Source: Dyadobacter sp. CY312
Lineage (GTDB): Bacteria; Bacteroidota; Bacteroidia; Cytophagales; Spirosomataceae
Assembly: GCF_021390535.1 (NCBI RefSeq)
Contig: NZ_JAJUXG010000012.1
Span: 332,521-396,520 of the forward strand
Length of the DNA: 64,000 nt
Reading direction: 5' to 3'
Below are positions 9,686-17,686 of this stretch, piece by piece. The notes under the pieces were generated by a model. The model saw nothing but the letters and a program-made list of their open reading frames with translations, searched no databases and had not been told where the DNA came from. The number at the start of each line of letters is the position of its first letter. Within the stretch, counting starts at the first letter, position 1. A program made the translations under genes and the position numbers.

Positions 9686-10489
9686 ATGTCTAAAATGTAT
9701 CATATGCCGGGTAAATTTCTGTTCGTTTTTCTGTTGTTTAGTGTGGTTCTCTCTGAAAAGGCATTCTCTCAAAAAGAGTTTCAGGTCAAAGAGGCAAAAC
9801 AGGCTGTCGCTGTTGACAAAGGTCATTTTTATGTGATCAACAATAGCACGATTCATAAGTATACCAAAGCTGATGGCAAACTGGTTCAATCCTGGGACGG
9901 ATCGGAGAGGGGAATTAAACATCTGAATAGTGGTGTCGTAATAAAAGGGAAGCTCTACTGCGCCAATTCCAATTATCCGGAGATTCCAATGGCCAGCGCT
10001 GTTGAGATTTTTGATGCCAAAACACTTCAACACATTGGAAATCATAGTTTCGGAATCAACAATCACGGCTCACTGACCTGGCTGGATCAGAAGGATGGTT
10101 TCTGGTATATCGGTTTCGCTCATTATGGTGGAAAAGAAGCCAGTGAAGGAAGGGATGTACGCTGGACCTCATTCGTTAAATACACGCTTGACTGGAAAGA
10201 AGTAGAGTCCTGGATTTTTCCAAAGAATATTGTTGAGCTGTTTACTCCTAAAAGTAATTCAGGCGGTGCCCTTGGTGGCGATGGATTATTGTACCTCACA
10301 GGCCACGACCGTCCGGAAATATATGTGATGAAAATCCCATCCTGGGGTTATACTTTGGAATACGTCAAAACAATTCCTGTTGGAATTCACGGTCAGGGTA
10401 TTGCCATTGATCGTATCGTGAAGGATAGGGTAGTGGTGTATGGAATCAACAGAGCGGAGAGCACCGTTGTGGTGGAGGATATAAAATAA
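9686..10489 (+). CDS. Secreted beta-propeller-like protein, function unknown
   Basis: A signal peptide (GKFLFVFLLFSVVLSEKAFS) places the protein outside the cytoplasm. Starts at 9686, 9695 and 9704 are all in frame; I prefer the first, and reject longer forms that would overlap the preceding gene. The rest contains strand-rich units such as AVAVDKGHFYVINNSTIHKY, SAVEIFDAKTLQHIG and GGDGLLYLTGHDRPEIYVMK that resemble YncE-like or SMP-30-like propeller blades. Nothing catalytic is recognisable. A strong hairpin follows the stop codon. Confidence 0.7.
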   Translation: MSKMYHMPGKFLFVFLLFSVVLSEKAFSQKEFQVKEAKQAVAVDKGHFYVINNSTIHKYTKADGKLVQSWDGSERGIKHLNSGVVIKGKLYCANSNYPEIPMASAVEIFDAKTLQHIGNHSFGINNHGSLTWLDQKDGFWYIGFAHYGGKEASEGRDVRWTSFVKYTLDWKEVESWIFPKNIVELFTPKSNSGGALGGDGLLYLTGHDRPEIYVMKIPSWGYTLEYVKTIPVGIHGQGIAIDRIVKDRVVVYGINRAESTVVVEDIK

Positions 10490-10512
10490 CCCCGAGGTGA
10501 TCCCGGGGTTAT
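10486..10512. terminator. Bidirectional terminator hairpin between convergent genes
   Basis: ATAACCCCG (10486-10494) and CGGGGTTAT (10504-10512) form a perfect 9-bp stem with a 9-base loop, directly at the stop codon of the propeller-like gene and six bases from the stop of the tagaturonate reductase gene. Position and symmetry suit termination from both sides. Confidence 0.75.
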
Positions 10513-10518
10513 AAATGT

Positions 10519-11997
10519 TTATTCAGCTATTTGTGTAACGATCATATTTTCTTTTACCGCCTGTTCAAATCCCGGGAGCAGGGTAAGATCAGCTCCCCAC
10601 AAATCAGCATCGGCGAGTACCTGGCTGGCCAGATCGAGCGGAGAAGAAGCATTCTTCCATTTTTCGTCAAAATAAGCTGCTGAATCGCAACGGATTGAGT
10701 AAAGCTGTCCGTTACGATCTCCGTAGAATCCGCCGTCTTTGTGCAAAACAGGTTTCATAAATTGGAGGAAAGCTGCAAATCCTTTTGCAAAAAGCTCAGG
10801 AACTGCATCTGAATTTTTATAGTGGTTCAGAAGTGTCGGTACGTTCCGCATTTTCATTTTTGCCGTGTATTGCACTGTAATATCAATAAGCTGGTGGCGG
10901 ATAAAAGGATTTCTGAAACGATCCAGAACCTGGCCTCCAAACTCCTCAGCTACGCTCAGATCTAGTTCATATGGAATGGCGGGAGCGAGTTCTTTCAACA
11001 TCACATTGGCTATGTAATCAGCGGTTTCAGGATTTTCCATCGCCTGGCGGACGGTATCTTCTCCGTGAAGGTAACACAGTCCTGATGCAAGCGTATGCGT
11101 TCCATTAAGCAACCGCAACTTCAATTCTCTGAACAGATCAATATTCGGAGCAATAACAACACCTTTGTCTGCCTCAGCAAAACTTAGAGCTGCACTTACT
11201 TTTTCGCCGCCTTCAATCGCCCACAGACTATACACTTCGGAGACAATAAGCAGGTCGTCTCTGAAACCTTGTCTTTCGGTTAATTCTGCAATGGTTTCGG
11301 CATCTGGTTTTCCGGGTACGATCCGGTCTACAAGTGAATTGCAGAATTCATTGTTGAATTCCAGCCACTCAGCAAATGCCTGTCCCAGATCGTGTCGTTT
11401 CGCCTGTTCGAGTACGATTTCACGTAGTTTGGTTCCGTTGCCTACGATCAATTCAGTCGGGATAATCACCATCCCTGACTCTGCCGATCCGTTGAATGTT
11501 TTGTAACGTTCGTACAGGTAAGCCGTCAGTTTTCCTGGAAATGAAGCCGGAGGCGAAGCGAACAGATTGTCGTCCGTGAGCTGTATACCCACTTCCGTTG
11601 TATTGGAAACCGCGATTTTAATTTCAGGATTACGGGCGCATTCAAGTATTTGTTCCCAGCTGCTGGCTGCTGCAAGCGTGCGGCTTATAGCGGTATTGAT
11701 CACGATATCATCAATCTGATTTCCGTTTTCAATTCCTCTTATGCTGTGAGAAAAGATATTTTTCTGTTCAGAAAAAGCGTCTGTTCCACCCGTATTAGTT
11801 GATTTTACGACTACAATTCTGCCATTAAAAATTCCCTGCTGATTTGCCTTGTTGACAAAATAGTCGGGTAAGCCACGGAGCAATACGCCAGTACCAAACT
11901 GGATTATTTTCTCTGGTAAGGCAAGAAGTTGTGTATGGCCTAGTAATAAATCAGGGCGCTGATCCAGAAGTTCTGGCGATAGTTGTGGTAATGACAT
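10519..11997 (-). CDS. uxaB: Tagaturonate reductase (altronate oxidoreductase)
   Basis: NAD-dependent mannitol-dehydrogenase-family enzyme that interconverts D-tagaturonate and D-altronate in galacturonate breakdown. The Rossmann start IIQFGTGVLLRGLPDYFVNK, the family motif SNTTEVG and the C-terminal domain (NPFIRHQLIDITVQYTAKMK) are present. The start MSLPQLSPELL gives 492 residues, close to the usual length; a longer reading frame adds 34 unlikely residues. No other uronate genes (uxaA, uxaC, kdgK) are adjacent, so it must work with genes elsewhere. Fructuronate reductase is a less likely alternative. Confidence 0.85.
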   Translation of the reverse strand: MSLPQLSPELLDQRPDLLLGHTQLLALPEKIIQFGTGVLLRGLPDYFVNKANQQGIFNGRIVVVKSTNTGGTDAFSEQKNIFSHSIRGIENGNQIDDIVINTAISRTLAAASSWEQILECARNPEIKIAVSNTTEVGIQLTDDNLFASPPASFPGKLTAYLYERYKTFNGSAESGMVIIPTELIVGNGTKLREIVLEQAKRHDLGQAFAEWLEFNNEFCNSLVDRIVPGKPDAETIAELTERQGFRDDLLIVSEVYSLWAIEGGEKVSAALSFAEADKGVVIAPNIDLFRELKLRLLNGTHTLASGLCYLHGEDTVRQAMENPETADYIANVMLKELAPAIPYELDLSVAEEFGGQVLDRFRNPFIRHQLIDITVQYTAKMKMRNVPTLLNHYKNSDAVPELFAKGFAAFLQFMKPVLHKDGGFYGDRNGQLYSIRCDSAAYFDEKWKNASSPLDLASQVLADADLWGADLTLLPGFEQAVKENMIVTQIAE

Positions 11998-12062
11998 TTG
12001 AAGCGATTTCTTGTTCAGCAATGATGACGCAAGTTTTTTGCAGTAACCCTTAAAATAACATA

Positions 12063-12085
12063 GAGGCACTTGCGGGTGCCTCTTT
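12063..12085. terminator. Terminator-like hairpin upstream of uxaB
   Basis: GAGGCAC (12063-12069) and GTGCCTC (12076-12082) form a 7-bp stem with loop TTGCGG. It lies 32 bases past the stop of the small helical-protein gene at 12117 and so could end the lon-containing leftward transcript before uxaB. The T run is short on either strand. Confidence 0.55.
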
Positions 12086-12116
12086 GCTGTTTGATTCAAT
12101 ATTTCACCAACTTTAA

Positions 12117-12407
12117 TTAAATGGCAGCCGAGAGTTTCTCAATATTTTCATCGTATTTTAAATTTGTGCTGTTTTCCGGGTAGAACTTTGCCAGAACCTG
12201 TCGTATAAGAGACAAAGTTTGTGGTGACTGAACGGAAGGAGCAATTAACTGATCAATGAGCTGACTCATCAATTTTGTCTTTTTTGATTCGTACTGCGAC
12301 GACATGAATGAAGAGGTATCAATATTATCGTGCAATAAAATCATTGCATCAACTTTTTTGATGTCTTCAATAAGGTCTATAAGTTTAAAAACCTGAGAAT
12401 TATTCAT
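12117..12407 (-). CDS. Small helical protein, partner of the nucleotidyltransferase-like gene
   Basis: 96 residues, mostly predicted helix (SQVFKLIDLIEDIKKVDAMI; SLIRQVLAKFYPEN), no membrane segment and no motif I recognise. It starts 10 bases after the stop of the nucleotidyltransferase-like gene and is on the same strand, so the two are almost certainly cotranscribed. The size and pairing resemble the small partner of a two-gene toxin-antitoxin or MNT/HEPN-like cassette, but the HEPN motif R-x4-6-H is not evident, so the role is open. Confidence 0.65.
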   Translation of the reverse strand: MNNSQVFKLIDLIEDIKKVDAMILLHDNIDTSSFMSSQYESKKTKLMSQLIDQLIAPSVQSPQTLSLIRQVLAKFYPENSTNLKYDENIEKLSAAI

Positions 12408-12417
12408 GGTCTGATTT

Positions 12418-12897
12418 TTAAAATTGTAACTCCAAAAATCCTTTTGGGCTTTTTACGCCACTACGGTTTCTTTTAGCTTTATCAAATAAATCCATCCAAT
12501 ATAACCTGTCTCCCACATACAAAGGATAGTTTATATGATCTCTTGGATAAACCAAAACTATGTAGGCGTCTAGTTCAAAGTTAGTTAAAGAAAAAGGATA
12601 TTTAAACCTATCCAATCGCTTGTCATTGTTTTCTAGTTCTTTATAATTTATAAAGCTTACAATGTCAATATCTGCCGGATCCGGTTTTTTGCTAATAAAA
12701 GAACCATCTATCCACTGTAACAATGAGCTTTCTGTCAGCTGACTTTTCAACAAATTAGAATATTCAACATATTTTGTGAATAGATGCCTTCGTCTTTCAG
12801 AATCTATATTATCAACAAACTCAGATTCCAGTTCTGCCAAGTTCGAAGAGATGTTAAGATTTGGAACTAAGAAACCCTTTGCGTTGAAATGTAGCAT
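12418..12897 (-). CDS. DUF6932-like protein with nucleotidyltransferase-type motif
   Basis: 159 residues. The segment from Trp62 (WIDGSFISKKPDPADIDIV) matches the nucleotidyltransferase signature: a GS pair (Gly65-Ser66) followed by an acidic D-x-D (Asp76 and Asp78). This arrangement is typical of proteins now grouped as DUF6932 and of minimal nucleotidyltransferases that act as antitoxins or modify RNA. A third acidic residue may be supplied by FELDAYIV (about 108-115). It sits 29 bases after lon on the same strand and precedes a 96-residue helical partner. Family call is from motif recognition, function is inference. Confidence 0.65.
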   Translation of the reverse strand: MLHFNAKGFLVPNLNISSNLAELESEFVDNIDSERRRHLFTKYVEYSNLLKSQLTESSLLQWIDGSFISKKPDPADIDIVSFINYKELENNDKRLDRFKYPFSLTNFELDAYIVLVYPRDHINYPLYVGDRLYWMDLFDKAKRNRSGVKSPKGFLELQF

Positions 12898-12926
12898 AGT
12901 GTTTGTCGATTCTAAAGTCTAACAAC

Positions 12927-15443
12927 TCAAACATCCACCGTTACAAACCCGCTTTCCTCTTTTTCCTTTTTTTCTTCCGGAAAAACGAACTGGGTAGCGT
13001 TCTTAACTTTTTCGGGAAGCAAAGCAATCGCCAGTACTTCATCAATCTGATCCACGTAATGGAAAGTCAGATCCTTGATGTAGTTTGCTGGTACTTCTTC
13101 CACATCCTTACGATTTTTAACGCAAAGAATAATTTCACGAACACCTGCGCGGCGCGCTGCAAGAATTTTCTCTTTCACACCACCAACAGGAAGCACTTTT
13201 CCACGAAGCGTGATTTCTCCCGTCATGGCCAGATAAGGCTTTATACGGCGCTGGGTGAATATGGAAGCCATGGAGGTTACCATTGTTACACCGGCAGAAG
13301 GACCATCTTTTGGTACCGCACCAGCCGGAACGTGTACGTGCAGATCGTAGTGATTGAAAATACGGTAGTCAATACCCATACGGTCCGCATTGGCTTTCAG
13401 ATACGAAAGGGCAGCCACAGCCGATTCTTTCATGACATCTCCCAATTGTCCCGACAAAGTCAATCCGCCTTTTCCACGGCTCAGACTTGTTTCAATAAAC
13501 AGGATTTCTCCTCCAACAGATGTCCAGGCAAGGCCCGTTACAACACCTGCGAAATCGTTATCCTGATAAAGGTCTTTGTCAAATATTTCCGCTCCAAGGT
13601 ATTTTTCAACCTGTTCGGTTTTGATTGTTTTAGGATATTCCTGCTCCATCGCTACTGATTTTGCAATTTTCCTGACCACAGCACCTACCTTTTGTTCCAG
13701 ATTACGAACACCTGATTCACGGGTATATCCTTCAATGATCTTAACCAGAGCGGTATCGTCCATTTTTACATCAGTTGCCTTCAATCCGTGGTCTTTCCGT
13801 TGCTTGGGAACCAGGTATCTTTTCGCAATCTGCAATTTCTCCTCAATCGTGTAACCGGTCATTTCAATGATCTCCATACGGTCACGAAGGGCCGGATGAA
13901 TGGTGTCCAGAGAATTGGCCGTTGCAACGAACAAGACTTTCGAAAGGTCATATTCTACTTCCAGATAGTTGTCTGTAAAAGAAGAATTTTGTTCAGGATC
14001 CAGTACTTCAAGCAAAGCCGAAGAAGGATCGCCACGGTAGTCGGAGCTTACTTTATCTATTTCATCCAGAATGAAAACAGGATTGGCAGAGCCGGCCTTT
14101 TTGATATTCTGAATGATTTTGCCAGGCATTGCCCCTATATAAGTTTTTCTATGGCCACGAATCTCGGCTTCGTCATGCACACCACCCAAAGCCATACGGA
14201 TGTATTCCCGGTTGAGTGCTTTGGCGATCGATTTACCCAAAGAAGTTTTTCCAACTCCCGGAGGGCCATAAAGACAAAGAATCGGTGCTTTCAGATTACC
14301 TTTCAGTTTGAGAACAGCAAGGTATTCGATGATCCGCTCCTTCACTTTTTCAAGTCCGAAATGGTCAGCGTCCAGGATTTTCTGAGCTCTTACCAGATCG
14401 AAATTGTCTTTAGTATATTGCGACCATGGGAGGTCCACAAGGTTTTCCAGATAATTCATCGTCACCGGATATTCGGGTGCCATTGGATTAATCCTTTGAA
14501 GCTTGTTCAGTTCTTTTTCAAAATGCGCTTTTACAGTATCAGGCCATTTTTTCTGGCTTGCTTTGAGACGAATCTCATCCATATCACGCTCCGGGCTGTC
14601 GATCCCCAATTCGTCATGCAAAACCTTGATCTGCTGACGAAGGAAATAATCCCGCTGCTGCTGGTCAATATCAGAGCTTGCTTTTGACTGGATCTCACGT
14701 TTCAGTTCAAGCATCTCAATTTCCCGCATCATGTATTGCAGCAAAAGAGTGGCTTGTTTATGTCCGTTACGTTCTTCAAGCAGCTTTTGCTTGTCGGCAA
14801 CTTCTACATTGATATTGGAAGAAAGGAAATGGATCAGGAAAACCGGACTTTCAATGTTGTCCAGCGCAATGCGTGCTTCCTGCGGAATTTCCGGATTAAG
14901 TCGCATGATTTTATGCGCGCCATCTCTCAAAGACTGCAACAATGCCTTGGATTCCTTTTTCGTAGGAGCTACAAAAGTATCTTCAATCGCCTGAACAGAA
15001 GCTGTAATGTACGGGTCTTCGCTGATGATCGATTTGATCTCAAAACGCTGCCTTCCCTGTACAATGATCGTTACATTGCCGTCCGGTAAAGTGATCATTT
15101 TCAGGATTTGAGCTACTGTTCCAACACTGTAAAGATCCTCAGCTGTCGGATCTTCCTTGTTAGGTTTCTCCTGCGTTACAGCTCCTAAAATGCGGAGGTT
15201 GATGTCCGAGTTGCGGTATATTTTCTTTACCAGTCGAATGGCTTTCTGGCGTACTACGGTTACAGGAATTACCATTCCCGGGAAGAGAACAGTTTGCCTT
15301 ATTGGTAATATAGCGAGTTCGTTAGGCAGTTCAAAAGGCTCATCGGATCCGTCAGGACCTCCGAGAGGGACAATTTCAAGGCTATCCATATCCGAATCGG
15401 ACATCAGTAGCCGACTATATAAGTCAGAAGGTTCAAATTTCAT
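12927..15443 (-). CDS. lon: ATP-dependent protease Lon
   Basis: Cytoplasmic AAA+ serine protease that removes misfolded and regulatory proteins. It has the N-terminal LON substrate-binding domain (about 40-250, starting [18 protein letters not shown]), a coiled-coil stretch, Walker [10 protein letters not shown] (393-401), Walker [11 protein letters not shown], and the C-terminal protease domain with catalytic Ser716 (in DGPSAG) and Lys759 (in GGVKEK). The 838 residues are normal for Bacteroidetes Lon, which carries a short charged C-terminal tail ([10 protein letters not shown]). A 7-bp inverted repeat sits directly before the start codon. Two small genes follow closely on the same strand. 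Confidence 0.98.
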   Translation of the reverse strand: MKFEPSDLYSRLLMSDSDMDSLEIVPLGGPDGSDEPFELPNELAILPIRQTVLFPGMVIPVTVVRQKAIRLVKKIYRNSDINLRILGAVTQEKPNKEDPTAEDLYSVGTVAQILKMITLPDGNVTIIVQGRQRFEIKSIISEDPYITASVQAIEDTFVAPTKKESKALLQSLRDGAHKIMRLNPEIPQEARIALDNIESPVFLIHFLSSNINVEVADKQKLLEERNGHKQATLLLQYMMREIEMLELKREIQSKASSDIDQQQRDYFLRQQIKVLHDELGIDSPERDMDEIRLKASQKKWPDTVKAHFEKELNKLQRINPMAPEYPVTMNYLENLVDLPWSQYTKDNFDLVRAQKILDADHFGLEKVKERIIEYLAVLKLKGNLKAPILCLYGPPGVGKTSLGKSIAKALNREYIRMALGGVHDEAEIRGHRKTYIGAMPGKIIQNIKKAGSANPVFILDEIDKVSSDYRGDPSSALLEVLDPEQNSSFTDNYLEVEYDLSKVLFVATANSLDTIHPALRDRMEIIEMTGYTIEEKLQIAKRYLVPKQRKDHGLKATDVKMDDTALVKIIEGYTRESGVRNLEQKVGAVVRKIAKSVAMEQEYPKTIKTEQVEKYLGAEIFDKDLYQDNDFAGVVTGLAWTSVGGEILFIETSLSRGKGGLTLSGQLGDVMKESAVAALSYLKANADRMGIDYRIFNHYDLHVHVPAGAVPKDGPSAGVTMVTSMASIFTQRRIKPYLAMTGEITLRGKVLPVGGVKEKILAARRAGVREIILCVKNRKDVEEVPANYIKDLTFHYVDQIDEVLAIALLPEKVKNATQFVFPEEKKEKEESGFVTVDV

Positions 15444-15449
15444 AGGCGG

Positions 15450-15466
15450 TCTGTCAATATGACAGA
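15450..15466. promoter_or_regulatory. Inverted repeat just upstream of lon start
   Basis: TCTGTCAATATGACAGA is a perfect palindrome with 7-bp arms around a 3-base centre, ending 7 bases before the lon ATG. Its position in the leader fits an operator or a translation-control hairpin. No matching factor can be named. Confidence 0.3.
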
Positions 15467-15570
15467 ATATCTTTTCCCAATATATAAATAATGACTTTCA
15501 AAAGAAAGGGAATATATAACAAAATAGCCATGCCATAGTTCATTATGTCAGGCTTTGGTAAGTTAACCAA

Positions 15571-16137
15571 TTACAGAGAATGAACAAGTTGTCCCTTCTT
15601 GAAAAGGTAGGTTTTCTTACCGGACGAAATGGTAATATTCGTCATATTTACCTGGTCGTCAAACGTTTCTGCTAAAATGCTATTTTGAAGTTTGTGACCT
15701 GTCAACGGCATTTTAAAAGGGATTTCTGCATAAACCCAGGTAGCATCTTCTTCCTGTTCTTTTCCAAGGTATCGAATCGGCAAAACCTTTTTTTGATCGT
15801 CGGCAAGTACAAAATGCTTTTGAATGTAACCCGATACAAAGGAGTCGTTCTGGTCGTTATTCTTAATCGAAAACCGGCTGTTACCATTGGTTTGACCTAA
15901 TGCCCTTTCCAGATCGTCGGTAAAAATCCGGATACTCACTTCAAACAATCTGGTGCCGGGATTGTACTGCATCTGTGTAACGCTCACATGGTAATCATGT
16001 TTGGGAGATGCAGAAATCAAAAAAAAGGAAGAAACTAAAATGATAAAAGTTGAAAAACGAAGGAAGGAGAAAGGAGAAAAGTGCCTGGTGTTCAGTCTGA
16101 TTAATTTTCCTCCGTCCTTCATTTTTCCATTATCCAT
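15571..16137 (-). CDS. DUF6702 family exported protein
   Basis: 188 residues. A hydrophobic stretch (FSTFIILVSSFFLISASP, about 28-45) acts as signal peptide after an unusually long charged lead; Met6 is another possible start. The mature part begins KHDYHVSVTQMQYNP and is strand-rich (RLFEVSIRIFTDDLERAL), the pattern of the DUF6702 family, which in Bacteroidetes commonly sits beside rseP. Here it starts 6 bases after the rseP stop, implying cotranscription. Function is unknown; envelope-stress association is only a neighbourhood inference. Confidence 0.75.
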   Translation of the reverse strand: MDNGKMKDGGKLIRLNTRHFSPFSFLRFSTFIILVSSFFLISASPKHDYHVSVTQMQYNPGTRLFEVSIRIFTDDLERALGQTNGNSRFSIKNNDQNDSFVSGYIQKHFVLADDQKKVLPIRYLGKEQEEDATWVYAEIPFKMPLTGHKLQNSILAETFDDQVNMTNITISSGKKTYLFKKGQLVHSL

Positions 16138-16142
16138 TTTAA

Positions 16143-17537
16143 TTAAAATATCACTTTCCAGACATCATTGAAAATCGCAAATGCCATTAGTCCAAGCAGA
16201 AGAACCATACCAACCTTCTGTGCATTTTCGAGGAATGCATCGGATGGTTTACGTCCTGAAATGATTTCGTAAGAAAGTATAACTGCATGGCCACCATCCA
16301 GTGCAGGAATAGGCAGGGCGTTCATAAATGCAAGTACCATAGATAAAAGTCCGGTTAGGCGCCAGAATTTGCCCCAATCCCAAACACCACCAAACATACG
16401 CGCGATCCCGATAGGACCGCTCAATGCTTTGGATGCCGAAACTTCACCACGGAAAATTTTACCAAAACCTTTAATATTGTTATAAACCACACCAAAGGCA
16501 TCAGCTGTACCAGCGCTTATAGCCTGCGGCAATGTGTATTCAACAGTTGTGAAATTCAGGAGCGTTTGAGATCCGAATCCGATGGTTCCTTCCGGAGTTA
16601 CTTCCACAGGCAGCGATTTTTGCTCTGCTCCACGTTGAACTACCACCGTTGTTTGTTTGCCTTTAAGCTTTTTCAATTCTGCCTGCAATTCGTCGAAGTA
16701 GCGGATTGGTGCGCCATTAATCCCGATGATGCGATCATCTACCTTAATACCCGCTTTTTCAGCGTTGGATCCCGGTGCCAGTTCTCCAATTTTGAAAGGA
16801 GCACGTGGAAGAATGAAAGTTCCTTTTTCGTCCAGATCAGCCAACTGCTCGATCATGTTGTTAGGAATATCAATCTGAATTTCCTCTCCGTTGCGGTCGA
16901 TGGTGTAAGAGCTGTTGGATCCCATAAGTACTTCCGGGCCAATAATATCTCTGAAATCGTTATAAGGTTTTCCGTTCACCTTCACGATTTTATCACCGGT
17001 TTTCAATCCAATTTCTTCTGCAAGGGGGCTCGCAACGATTCCGTATTTGTTCAATTCTGTGCTTGGTAAAATTTGCTCTCCTTCATTGTAAGCAAGTACT
17101 ACGAAGATGAAAATACCAACGATCACGTTTACGATAATTCCACCAAGCATCACGATAAGTCGTTGCCAGGCTGGTTTAGAGCGGAATTCCCATGGCTGTG
17201 GTTCTGAACTCATGGCTGCGGTATCCATCGACTCATCGATCATACCTGATATTTTTACAAAACCTCCAAGCGGGATAGCTCCGATTCCGTATTCTGTTTC
17301 TCCTCTTTGTAAGCTAAATATTTTGGGAGGAAAGCCGATGTAGAACTTCTCTACCCGCATACCGAACAGCTTGGCTGCTGCCATATGCCCCCATTCATGC
17401 AATCCTACGAGTATGGACAAGCCCAAAATAAGCTGTCCTGCCATTACTATTACTTCCAGGGCTCCTGGCCACCATTCCTGTATTCCTTCCAAAATTGACA
17501 ATCCCAATACGAACTGTCCCGCCATCATTACTATCAT
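16143..17537 (-). CDS. rseP: RIP metalloprotease RseP (site-2 protease) with duplicated N terminus
   Basis: Intramembrane zinc protease that cleaves anti-sigma factors and signal-peptide remnants in the inner membrane. The zinc site HEWGH is at 47-51, two PDZ domains lie at about 150-320, and the third ligand motif NALPIPALDGGH is near 410. Residues 6-22 repeat residues 33-49 (13 of the 18 positions from the Met identical), giving an extra hydrophobic helix in which HEWGH is replaced by QEWWP. Homologues usually begin at the equivalent of Met32 (codon 17442-17444), so that is an alternative start. DUF6702 follows 6 bases later. Confidence 0.93.
   Translation of the reverse strand: MIVMMAGQFVLGLSILEGIQEWWPGALEVIVMAGQLILGLSILVGLHEWGHMAAAKLFGMRVEKFYIGFPPKIFSLQRGETEYGIGAIPLGGFVKISGMIDESMDTAAMSSEPQPWEFRSKPAWQRLIVMLGGIIVNVIVGIFIFVVLAYNEGEQILPSTELNKYGIVASPLAEEIGLKTGDKIVKVNGKPYNDFRDIIGPEVLMGSNSSYTIDRNGEEIQIDIPNNMIEQLADLDEKGTFILPRAPFKIGELAPGSNAEKAGIKVDDRIIGINGAPIRYFDELQAELKKLKGKQTTVVVQRGAEQKSLPVEVTPEGTIGFGSQTLLNFTTVEYTLPQAISAGTADAFGVVYNNIKGFGKIFRGEVSASKALSGPIGIARMFGGVWDWGKFWRLTGLLSMVLAFMNALPIPALDGGHAVILSYEIISGRKPSDAFLENAQKVGMVLLLGLMAFAIFNDVWKVIF
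17391..17525 (-). repeat. 81-bp-offset tandem duplication inside rseP
   Basis: The 54 bases at 17391-17444 align without gaps to 17472-17525, with about 40 of 54 identical. The copies keep the reading frame and hydrophobic character. The outer copy, encoding the first residues, has lost the zinc-binding histidines. Confidence 0.8.
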
Positions 17538-17686
17538 TCAGGTTATTATAAGCGTTATTTATTAGAGATATTCATTTTAAATTCAGCCCCACGCATGTTG
17601 CTGTTATCCACAAACGTAATTATGAATGGTAAAGTTACGTAAAACAGCCGATATCATTTGAAGCAGTTTCAATTAGGCTTATTTTG

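Noticed and set aside
12903..13658. Open frame of 251 codons on the plus strand
   Set aside because: Antisense to the protease domain of lon, including the catalytic Ser and Lys codons.
13788..14687. Long open frame of 299 codons on the plus strand
   Set aside because: It is antisense to the conserved ATPase part of lon and has no recognisable domain; lon explains the sequence fully.
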